NCBI GenBank assembly: GCA_905221605.1
Contig: CAJNDS010002346.1
Span: forward strand, 622,001 to 686,000
DNA: 64,000 bases
DNA from: Symbiodinium natans
Lineage: Eukaryota; Sar; Dinophyceae; Suessiales; Symbiodiniaceae
Direction of reading: 5' to 3'
How positions within the stretch are numbered: the first letter of the stretch is position 1; each line of letters starts with the position of its first letter. This document shows, in pieces, positions 48,401-60,400 of the stretch. The notes beneath the pieces are model-generated. The model saw nothing but the letters and a program-made list of their open reading frames with translations, did not search any database and had not been told where the DNA came from. Position numbers and translations under genes: made by a program.

Positions 48401-51400
48401 AGGGATACTACCCCTCCCCAAGTTCCCCCAAATAGCCTTAATTATCCCTACATACCCTATTGACTATGGGGGGGAAACCTAGGGAGGGTAGTATAGAAGG
48501 GGGTAGTTGGAAACCGATGATTGTAGGGTGTCGGGCTTAGAATGGCGGGGGCTTGATCCAGAGGACTATTCCCAAATGGCGATTTTTTGGGGCGAGTGGT
48601 CAAAAACGGTAGCTTTCTCAACCCAGAGAGCCCAATACCCCTTATCTCAGGAATATACCTTGAAGGATACTAGGGTCCCTTTGGTGAGTATCATGTATGT
48701 CGCTCTGTTTTGGAGGGGGCGAGCCTTAGTGCAAGTCTAAGAAAAGACAACAGAGCACAACCCCCCCGCCTCAAGCCCTTAAGCCCTAAACTTGGGGTTT
48801 ATGGTTTCGGGGTTTAGGGGTTTACGGGTTTAAGGGTTTAGGGGTTTCGGGGTTTCGGGGTTTCGGGGTTTAGGGTTTAGGGGTTTAGGGGTTTAGGGTT
48901 TAGGGTTTAGGGTTTAGGGCACCCCACACGGTCTCCTCGAAGAGTCCCAGCGTGATGACGCCGCTTGTCTGGCGGGATAAGGTGCCCTAAACCCTAAACC
49001 CTAAACCCTAAACCCAGGCGCCCGAAAATTTAGGCGAAGTCGCAGATCCCAACCATATCAAACCCCCGCTTGGGAGACTACGGCCTTTAGGGTTTAGGGT
49101 TTAGGGTTTAGGGTTTAGGGTTTAGGGTTCAGGGTCCAGGATTCTACGATTTGCTTACGAACCCCCCCAACCCCCCCTCCCCACAAAAAACAAAAAAAAC
49201 ATAAGAGTCTTCCTTACAAGGGGAATAAAGGGATTCTCTTTTTTTGGGTGGGGGGGGGGTTCTTAAGGAAGTGGCCTGAAATCAGAATACGGAATCCCTA
49301 CTATAAACAGGGTGTGGAGCTTAGGGTGGAGGTTTAGGGTTTAGGGTTTAGGGTTTAGGGTTTAGGGTTTAGGGTTTAGGGTTTAGGGTTTAGAGTTTAG
49401 GGTTTAGGGTTTAGGGTCTAGGGTTTAGCGTATGTTCCTTACTTGAGGCGCGTTGGGCTCTCTGGGGGTATGGCTCGGGTTGCAGGGTGTGGGAGTTTGG
49501 GGATTTTGGCGGTGTAGGGTCAAGGGTTTAGGGTTTAGGGAGGGTTCATTGATCGAACATTGAAGGTTTGCAGGTTTTGGGTTTCTGGGGTTGAGAACTC
49601 CAGGGGAGGTTGGGGTCGGTTGTGGGGGGTTGGGGGTTTGGGGTTTGGGGCCAAAGTTTGGGCTTTGAGCTTTGGGGTTTCGGGTTCCAGGGCTTTGGGT
49701 GTTAAAGGTTCAGTCTTGGGTTCAGCATTGGCCTGGAGGTGGAGGGGCTGGGGATACTGCCAATTGGGGGGAGGGGGGGGGGGGGGGGGGGGGGGGGGCG
49801 TTCTCTTGCCCATTGCTAGAGGTCTTACGTTCCAGGGTCTAGGGACTTCTGTTAAGGGATTAAGGTTCAGGATTTAGGGTCTTGGGGACCCTAAACCCTA
49901 AACCCTAAACCCTAAACCCTAAACCCTAAACCCTAAACCCTAAACCCTAAACCCTAAACCCTAAACCCTAAACCCTAACCTAAACCCTAAACCCTAAACC
50001 CTAAACCCTAAACCCTAAACCCTAAACCCTAAACCCTAAACCCTAAACCCTAAACCCTAAACCCTAAACCCTAACCCTAAACCCTAAACCCTATTTAAGT
50101 TTCCCCTTGCGCCATGCGCATCCCACCTCATCCGTGGCATGGTTCAGATGGTAGAACAAGTCGCGCAACTTCTGGACGTGCGCGGCCTCGCATGCTTGGA
50201 GGTTCATGGTACTTACTAACCAATGAATTATAACTGGGCTTATAACCCTACTTGTAAGTGGGATAACCCCTATAAGGCCCTTTAGGTGTATCATAAGTAG
50301 GGTTATAAGTACAGTTCTAATTGGTTACTAAGTACCATGAACCTTCAAGTAGACGTCACGGACCACAGGAGGCTCAACAAATACCAGTACCAATGCTATC
50401 CCTTGTAGTTATAACATGAAAATATACCTTCAATACCAATTCAACTTCAATAGGCCCCCTACTGTAACCCTAAAACCCCAAAAGCCTACAACCAAACGAA
50501 GAAGGCCTCAAGGCACCAAGCTGTAGAACGCCAATCCCATTGGACAACGTCAGGCTTGGGTTGAAGCTTTGGGGTTTAGGGTTTAGGGTTTAGGGTTAAG
50601 GGTTAAGGGTTTAGGGTTTTGGGTTTTGCTTTGAAGGTTGGGGGGTTGAAGGTTTTCGCGCCCTTGCCTTATTGTCCATCAGCGCTTGGACCACCATGGA
50701 ATGGTCATTTTGGGCACTTTCCTTAGCTCTGTGCAAAGGTTTAGGGTTTAGGGTTTTGGAAAGCCAAAAAAAGAAATAGCTTTGAAAAGTGTGAGCATGT
50801 TCTCGTCCACTTTGTCAGCCTGCTCTGCTGGCCAATGCTGCCCGCACACATGACGGCATCTAGAACGTGCTTCCATGAAATGCGGCCTTGCGGCGATGGC
50901 ACTTTGACAGAACACGCCAGTAACTACCTGCAAAACTTTCCAAAACTTTGTGGTGCAAAAAGCCCGAAACGGGAGAGCACAAGCGGAGGCAGCGAGAAGA
51001 GCTACGTAGCTTGCCTCCGAAACCACAAGCGTGCTTGCATAGACGAAGCACAACCCCGAAATATGACTGGCGATGCTTGCATTTACAACCGAACAAGATA
51101 CAAAACAGTGCCAATTCTGTGGGCCAAGGTGCATTTAACACAGCAAAATACGTAAAAGCTATATAAAATAGGTAGCATAGGCACCAAACCGTCGACATCG
51201 ACCTGAGTGGACATTGCACATCACACACGTCGAACGCTTGCAACGCTTGCATGACACTTGCATGCGAGAACCCCGAACAAATTGAAAACCTGAACAGCTG
51301 CACATCTTCACTTGCATTGATGGAACTTTCTGGCCGGCGCCCTACCCTGTGAATGCTTCACGCAAGTACCTACGCTTGAGCAAGCTTGAACAACAACTGA

Positions 51401-54400
51401 ATGTTAAAAATGGACGTTGCCGTGCCGGGCAAAGGAAAAACAACTGCATTTGCTACAAGACCTCGATTCCATCCTTCAAGACATGCGACATGCGCTATCA
51501 AGCCTTGCTATTCGACACCTTTCTTTGCACCAACTCCTGCGCCTCGCCTGGCTGCCTAGGACACCGCGCAAGCCGCAAGTGCAAAACATGAGGTTTAGGT
51601 GGGGGCGCATGGCCGTGGAACTCTTATGCAAAGGCCCCGAAGCCTATCAGCCTTCACGTGTCTTGGCCACAGTGTGTGTGTGTGTGTACGCTCTGATGGC
51701 AAAGTGTTTCATAGACCGAGACTTCCTGGTGAATCGGTGACCTGATCAGTCACCCATACGTGGAAACACCCGCAGCTCCACTCAAGACAGGGTTCAGCGC
51801 GGGAAAAAAAGCCGAGTGATGGGAGAAGCACCTGCTCACCTCTTCGGGGGTCGTCGCAGCCCGTGTAACGCTGGTTTTCTGCCAAAGTGCCAGTCGTGAG
51901 GCTCGTTGGCCAGAAACAGAAGTGTTCGATCCCACCACCCTTGATCCACTATTTGCCTAAGAACCTTCCCCTAAAAAAGTGTTCTTCCTTATAAGGGCAA
52001 TCTAGGGGTTGTTTTTTTGTGTTTTTTTTGGGGTTCTTATGCAAATCGAAACGCCGATGCCGCAGTGTCTTTAAAGCCTAAACCTTAAACCCTAAAAACC
52101 TAACCTCCCAAGCCTAAGCCCCAACGGATGTAAGCTTTCCTCTGCCCCGGCTGCTGACCAGGGCACAGGAGGGGCCGAACAACTTCCTGCCAGCTAACGC
52201 CACCAGCCTCAAGAGCGGACTTTAAAGTCTATAGAGGGATTTGGGTGCTTAGGGCTGTAGAGTTTAGAGTGTGAAGACGGCACCCTTTCTGGGGCTGGTT
52301 ACTTTATAAGGGAAACCTTGAACAAACGAAAAAAGGGAAAAGGGTACCAGTGGGCTACCAAGTCTATGCAGGGAGTTCAGTGTTTTATGTAGGGTAACTA
52401 GCGATTAGGAGGTTTTTAGGGTTTGAGGTTCTAAGGGTTCTTTACGGCTGTTCATGGTTTGCGGTTCTAGGGGTTTCTTTACGGCTGTTTCGGCTTTGAG
52501 GCTCTAGGGTTCTTAAAGGTTGTGTCGGCTTTGAGGCTTCAGGATTTTGAGGCGTGGGCTTCTGTGGGTCGGTGCGTCGGGCTACAGTCCATCGGCACTT
52601 ACAACCCAATGATGTCTACTTATCACCTACTTAGAGGACTTAGGGGGCTTGTATAGGTACAGTTGTACCCAGAACATGAGATTTAGGGTTCAGGAAGTGA
52701 GGGTTTGGTGGAGGGTGGGACTCGCCTGTTTGGTGCTGCCCACGCCCCTTTCTGAGGGCTTGACGTGTATAATCATATAGTTTAGGGTTTAGGGTTTGGA
52801 GTTTTGGTTTAGGGTTCCTCAGGCTTGGGAATTGAGTGAGTGAGTGATTGAGTAAGCCGCCAGTTGCACACAGTGGGATGCGCAACAAGCCTTGCCCAGC
52901 CCCGGAATCAGCGTTCCGAGGCCAGCAAGGCCCAGTTAAGCAAGAGGGCTTGAATGCCTTCGCACACAGCAACAGGACTGCCACCTGCAAGATGGCGTAG
53001 GGCAAGACAGCGTGCCATCCTCGTGGATGTGCATGCGCTTCCTCAGAAGGTCACCCTTCAGGGCACTCGGCCAGGCAGTCAACATCGCCTCTGATCGGGC
53101 TATGCCCGGCCGCGTGCCAACGCTGGCCAACACGCTTCTCCGCAGATCCCGCTACGCATACAAAGTGTATGACGCGACCCCATTCGGCTTCGAGCACTCA
53201 CACAGTCACACCACCCTTCCTGAAAAAAGAGGAAATGGCAGAAGCTATATCCATCCCGCTGCAAGCAGGTCTCACGTCAGTCTACCCTCGGACTGAGTGG
53301 GTGAAGGCCAAACTGTGGCCAGCACCCACCTCGAACGAGGGGGAAAATCTTAGCTGCAGAGTTCAGGTTCAGGGCTTAGAGGGGTTTGCCGTTTAGGCTT
53401 GGGGTTTAGGGTTGTTAGGGTCGGGGACACCCTAAACCCTAAACCCTAAACACTAGACCCTAAACCCTAAACCCTAAACCCAGCCTATGGCGTTAAAGCT
53501 TCTTGCACCGCTGCCCGGCGGCGATGCTCATGAAGAGGCTGAGCATGGAGAACATGAGCGATCCGAAGTGCTTCTCCAAGTCCTGGGGTTTGGGGTTTGG
53601 GGGTTTAGGGTTTAGGATTTAGCGTTTAGGGGCCCGGGGGTTCGTCCCGTGGCCCTAGTTTGGGGGAAGGGCCGGAGGGGTTTGGGGAGGATTGAACATC
53701 CCAAACTCTAAACCCCAAACCGAACCCCAAACCCTAAACCCTGCACCCTAAACCATGAAAACAAACAAACCTGACCCCTGAAAACCTTAAACGAAGGACT
53801 ACTCCCGGAAAAAAAAAAAAAAAAAAAAAACATCCCAGGCAAGGTACCTTGTACAAGGCTTCCGAAACCCTAAACCCTAAACCCTATAAGGGCAAGGGTA
53901 CGCTCTACAACCGTTTTATAAGGCTTACCAAAGGGTAATATCATGGCTATGAAAGGGAGTCAGATAACGGTGATATGAGGGTTACATAGGGGCTTATGAG
54001 GGTCTCACCTTAGAACCTGAATAAAAATGATATTGTTAATATCCTCTTGGGTTTTATATGAACAAAATAAAAATGATTCCGAAGGGAGAATCAGGCTTAT
54101 GAGGGTCATATAATGATGGCTGCATAGGGGTCACATGAATTTGCATCCCCATAGTTTCCCTAAGCCCCGAGCCCTCAGCAGCCCTGAGGTCTAAGCCCTC
54201 AACCCAAAACCCTAAACCCTCAACCCGAAACCCTTACCCTCAACCCTAAACCCTAAACCCTCAACCCTGAACCCTGACTACTCTACCATAGCCAAGGCGG
54301 GGGGCCTTCACTTGGGGTTTAGGGATTCGTTTGCAGGTAGGGCTTCGCAAAGCCCTGACTCAAACAAATCTTGGCCGCGGGTCCTGTCTCTCAATCTCCG

Positions 54401-57400
54401 TGAGAAGCTGTTCGACCAGTGGACGTGCGGCTTCATCCTTGTTTTGTCTATACTCCCCTTAGGACCTTAGTAAAACACAACAGTTTTACTATCCTCTTGG
54501 GTTTTATATCAACAAAAATACAAAATGATTCCCAAGGGGGATCTAGTTGTAGCGCTTGGAAGTTAAGGCTTAGGATTTGAGGCTACTGCTACAACAAACT
54601 AGTCACTAGTTAACCCCAAACCCTAAACCCTAGACCCTAAACCCTGAACCCTACACCCCTAGAGGAGCAACCGATCAATGCTGGCACCCCCAGCAACAAC
54701 ATGAGAGAACCCCGACCCACCCACCCACTAAACCATACCGTAACCCTAAACCCTAAACCGTTTGCCTAAACCCCAAACCCTAAACCCTGAGCCCTAAACC
54801 CTAAATAAACCTTAAGAGCCGCAAACATACTTTTTGTAGGTTGTTGCTATAAAAGTTCTTTATAAGATTCTTAGGTAACCTACAACAAAAGCAGGCTGTG
54901 GGTTCTTCAGGTACACCCTGCAAAGCCCTAAACCAAAATCTCAACTTTCTCCGCGCAGCCCTCAGGAAGTCATTGACTTCTTGGGTGAACAGGACAGCGA
55001 AGACCTGGGATCGCAAGCACCAACAGCACAAACCATGCAAGACGTCGATCTCACCCTAAACCCTCAGCCCTAAGCCCTAAGCCCTAAACCCTAAACCCTA
55101 CAGCCCTGAACCCTGAATTGGCTGATTGGGGCGATTGGTGGGTTCAGAGTATTTGAGGTTCAGGGTCCACCGGCCCTGGGGGAACGGGAAAGAGAACCCT
55201 CCAGCCTAAACCCGAAACCCGTGCGATTTTTGAAGGTTTTTGCAGATTTCTAGGAGCCCCTTTCGGGGTTCTGAGGACACTTTGGAACCCGACGCAGGCT
55301 CCGAGCCGGAGGCTCTCTGGGTTTGTAAAGCTTAGGGGTTAGGGTTGAGGGTTCATGGCTTCGCTTCACACCGCGCCACTACACGGCCGCTCACCAGAAG
55401 CATCACGCACCCCGCACAGCATAGGGTGCCCTTGTGTGGGCCCTGAGTTGGGGAACCCGTCTATACCACTTATATACACTACAAAACCCAAGGCCCCATA
55501 CTTCAGTACCCTGTAAAGAAGGCTACTTCATAAGGGAAACTAGAACGAAAGAAGAGGCAAAAGGGCACCACTGGGCCAACAAGTACGCATGTGTTGTCAT
55601 CAAGGGTTAGCTCTGAACTGTCCCTTGCAGCCATGCAGCGTACACAATCAGCGCAAGAAGGACCATTGCCCACAGCAGTGCTTTCAGTGTTGAAATGATG
55701 GAGGTAACCTGAGCTGAACAAAGTCTCCCACATGTTCAACCCTAAACCCTAAACCCTAAACCCTAAGCCCTAAACCCTAAACCAAGCCCTAAACCCATGC
55801 ATGTCACAAAAGACCCCGGAGGTGCGATTCGACACCTAAGGCACAGTTCCGTGCTTGGGTTTAGGGTTGAGGGTTTTGGGTTTAAGGCTGGGGGTTTAGG
55901 GTTTAGGGTTTAGGGTTTAGGGTTTAGGGTTTAGGGTGTTGGGGTTTTAGGGCTTCAGGGCTTGGGGTTTGGGGTTTCAGGTTTCGAGCTATGCATGAAT
56001 CTGTCAAGCAAGTAGCTTCAACAAGGGTTGGGGCCAGGTTGGCCCCTTTAAACGTGTTTAGGGTTTAGGGTTTAGGGTTTAGGGTTTAGGGTTTAGGGTT
56101 TAGGGTTTAGGGTTTAGGGTTTAGGGTTTAGGGTTTAGGGTTGGAAACATGATCCTCTCATACCCAGGAAGGAAAAGCACAAAAATCTCCCCGAAAGGGC
56201 CTACCCAAGGGTGCGAGAGCGAGAGTTTGCAAAAGGCTCGCGACCCCCTAAACCCCCTAAACTGCTCGTAAGGGTTTCTTGTTGAGTGTCAACCCACAGC
56301 TTGCCCACAACCCTAAACCCTGAGGATCTGGGGTTAGACGCTTAGGATGGCTTGGGGCCTGAAATCGATATAGGATTTGGGTTTCTGTCATTGGCAGCCC
56401 AGTTACCATATCAAATACTGCAGTGACGGTAATTACCCTTCTTGAGCTTGCTTACTTTACAAAGGACATAGAACTCTAAAGGCTACCAAGTTTAGGATTT
56501 GGGGCTTAGCGTGGGTGCGTTTGGTGGCTGTTGTCATGGGCCATGGGACTCCGCAGGGTTTGGCCTTGCGAAACCTGGGTTTCAGAAGCATCTTGGGCCA
56601 AGGGGCCAGCATCCGCAGCGCCATGACAAAGCCTTGGTTCGGTTCCGGAGGTCTGGGACTGGGAGTTGGGGTTTAAGGCTTACTTCAGCGGCGCTGAGGT
56701 TTCGGACAAAACCTAAATGAGCGTGACCCGTCTCGAGCCCATGTCTCATGCACCTGCAACAGGAGGAGGAGGAGGAGGAGGAGGAGGAGGAGGTTTCACT
56801 CGGAAACCCTATAAGACAAAGCCCTAAACCCCATCAGACCTTTGAAGCAAGAAGCGGAAAATGCGCACGAACTGCGCCGTCTTCAGCAGGCGCGTCAGGC
56901 GGATGATTCCTGAGTCCCGCGGGCCCACACAAGGGGAATGCTCTTCCCATGTCCTACTAACAACCGAGCGGGGGGGAGGGGAGGGGGGGAGGGGGAAAAA
57001 GAGCCAGTAAGCTAAGCAGCAAACCCTCAACCCTCAACCCTCAACCCTAGACCCACCCCGAACCTTTAAGGGATCTCTGAAAGAAATCCTGAAGCTTGAT
57101 CCTCTGAGGCCCAGAAAGGGTTTAGGGTTTAGGGTTTAGGGTTTAGGGTTTAGGGTTTAGGGTTTAGGGTTTAGGGTTTAGGGTTTAGGGTTTAGGGTTT
57201 AGGGTCTAGGGTTTAGGGTTTAGGGTTTAGGGTTTAGTATGAAAATATCTCCAGGGCCTAAGTAGAAACCCTCAACCCTCAACCCTGAGCCCTACGGAGT
57301 CAGAAAAAACCCAAAACCCCAGACCCAAACTACCATTTGCTGAAGAACCCCCCCCAAAAAAAATATAAAAAAATGAAACAGAACAACCCCTAGATTGCCC

Positions 57401-60400
57401 TTCGAAAGGAAAAATAATTCTGTTTTTTTGAGGGGGCGTTCTTAAGCAAAGTAGTTGCAAACCCTAAGCCCTACAGAACCCTGAATCCCTAAACCCTATA
57501 CCCTGAACCCTAAACCCTGAACGCCTAAAACCCTAAACCCTAAACCCCAAACCCTAAACCCTAAACCCATCGCGGCTGGGCTCGAAAGCTTTTCATGTTG
57601 GAGATGCCCGGGATGCTCTCCAGGTCTCCTATTTAGGGGGTGAGGAGTATGGCGTTTAGGGTTTAGGGGTTAGGGTTTAGGGTTTAGGGTTTAGGGGTTA
57701 GGGGTTTAGGGTTTAGGGTTTAGGGATTAGGTTTAGGGTTTAGGGTTTAGGGTTTGGGGTTTAGGGTTCAGGGTTTAGGGTTTGGGCCCATAATTTGCTC
57801 CCTTGTTCTATAACCCATATATACACCAGAAAAATACATGTGTATATATATATATATACTTTTTTTAAGGGCCCATACTTCGGATCCCTATAAAGAAGGG
57901 TAAGGGACCATGCTAAGGGCCCCCTGTTCAAACCTTAGAGTTGCAGGGTTTATGCGAGACTGCGAATGTGCGAGGCGAATCTTTCAAGACGATACCCTGG
58001 AGCCCAAAACCCTACACACTAAACCCTAACCCTTAACCCTGAACCCCAAGCTGCTGTGGACCCAGGCCTATACCTCTGAACCCTAAACCACTAAAGCCCT
58101 AAAGCCCTAACCCCCTAAACCCCTAAACCCCCTTGGGGTCTTCGAGGATTGGTGTCCTTGGGAGCGATAGAGGGCCTGGATCACGTCCAGGGCCACCTCC
58201 CAAAGGGAGCTCAGGACGATGAACCTCAGGTTTAGGGTTTAGGGGGCTTAGGGTTTAGGGTTTCGGGCTTAGGGTTTAGGGTTTGGGGTTTAGGGTCTAG
58301 GGCTTAGGATTAGGGTTTAGGGTTTCGGGTTTAGGGTTTGGGGTTTAGGGTCTAGGGCTTAGGATTAGGGTTTAGGGTTTCGGGTTTAGGGTTTAGCGGT
58401 TTAGCGTCTTTTGCGCATATGGCGCCGGAGTGCTCTGTCTGTAGAAGCCGACGGCTGCAGACGTATGTTGGATGTAAATCTGCAAACATGTTGAAACGAG
58501 TAGATACATATACATTAAATATATGTAAATACATCATGTGTACACACTGCATCGCTTCCATCGTCTCGTGCCTACATGGCCCACGCCCAGATCAGGCAGA
58601 CGATTTCCTTTCAAAAAAAGGCGAAAGCGGGTGCCGAGGAGCAAGTCCAGCCAGCCCCACATCCAGTCCTTGGCAGCAGAACACCTTCACATTGGGGCCC
58701 CTAAACCCTGAACCCACGCTCTTCTTTTTTTTCTTTTGGGGGGGGGGGGGGGAAGGTTCAGGGGCCTTACGTATCTTATATATATATATATATGAGGGAA
58801 GCACTGGGTTCTTTTGTTGTGGAGTTAAAAGTTTAGCGGTTTAGCGCCAAGGGTTTTGGGGGCTTAGGGCTTCGAGTTTATACCCCGCACCAAGGAGAGA
58901 ATGGGAAGAATCAATCATAACAAACCGTCGGCTACAGCTGAACCCCCGACCCTCAACCTTCAACCCTCAACCCTAAACCCTCCACAATGCAAAGCCTGGC
59001 CACATCGTTGCAGAAGAATCTGCACCCGCCCTCGTACAATCGCAGGGCCAGCTCAGTAGTGAAGAGTCCAGTGTAGACATACCTGGTTTTGGGGCCACCC
59101 GTAGATCTTCCCGACGCCCTTTTTTCAAGACAACCCTGAACTCTAATTGGGATTCCCTGTTTCAAGACAGCCCGGAAGTCTAATTGGGATTGAGGGTTTC
59201 GGGCTTAAACTCATCGGATTCAGGATTTTCGGGTTTTGGGGGGATGGGGTTTTGGGGGTGCAGGGGGGTGAGTAAATACAAAAGTCGCAGGCCCTCGGCA
59301 AAACCCAGCAACCCGGGGTATCCAGGAGTCTAGGATGTAGGGGTACGTATCCATCCAAAAACCAGCACCCTAAACTCCAAACCCTCATCCCTCAACCCCA
59401 AACCCCTACACTACCCTACCCTAAACTCCAAACCCTCATCCCTCAACCCAAAACCCTCGAGGCTCCCATGGGGTCCATTAGGCTGTTTTGGGGTTTATGG
59501 GGCTGCATAGGATAACATGTTCCAGCTCCCTCAACATGAGTTTCAATATGGACTTCGGTTGACCAAACGGCGACCCTCCGGTTGAGATCAGACCGCACCC
59601 TTTCAGACAAATTTCCCTTAGACAAGGGGGGATTTGTGATCTCTGAAGATTTTTGTGGGGCATATACAGGGTGTTCGCAATTAGGGGTCTTTTGTTGGAG
59701 TCCCTTTTGAGGGAGTTTTGGAGTTTTGGATTGGGAATTCTCTGAGTTTGGTCCCTGTAGAATTGTTTTTTTTTGAGAGGGGGGGGGGGGGTTCTTGTTA
59801 AAATAGATGGAGCCTTACATGTTAGGGTATGACAGGGTTTACAGTTAAGGGCTTTAAGTGCTCGAAGGGTGCGCAGGGTTCTACATTCCTACACTTCCCT
59901 AACTACCCTAAGCTACCTAAACTCCATCCCCTTCAATAAAGGGGCAGGGGCGGGGGGGGGGGGTGATTGTTGTTAGCTCGTTAACTCCAAACCCTAAACC
60001 CAAGATCCTAAACTCTCAACCCTAAACTCCACCCCCCCCCCCCCCCGTCCCCCCAAGAAAGGGGGGGAGGGGGGAAACAAAAACCAGGATGGCTCTTAAA
60101 ATGCCCTATGGGAAAAAACTCCTAAACATGACCTTCTGAAAACCCACATTAGGGGCAAACACACACACACACACAGAATAAAATAAATTAAAAACACCAA
60201 AAGGCCTACCTAGGAACTGGGGTCCACTTTGTCCCCTTGCCAGAGCTTCTGAGGCTCAAAGATAAATGCCGAGCCGCCCGATCACCTGCATCTCGGTCGA
60301 GCGGGTGTCCTCTTCCGCGCCCACTCCGAACTGCACGTCCATGCCGATAAACACCTAGGGAGCTTGGGGTGTAGGGTCTAGGGTTTAGGGTTTAGGGTTG

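Noticed and set aside
51349-51740. Plus-strand ORFs of 80 and 107 codons
   Set aside because: They lie inside a gene A intron on the opposite strand, have no recognised domain, and the sequence around them is repeat-free but unremarkable.
53012-53396. Plus-strand ORFs near 53.0-53.4 kb
   Set aside because: No domain recognised and opposite to the gene A sense strand; the interval is the intron between the pore-helix and filter exons.
55793-56240. Search for the missing ALRTL segment of gene A
   Set aside because: A faint candidate near 56195-56230 gives no proper acceptor and breaks the phase, so it was not annotated.
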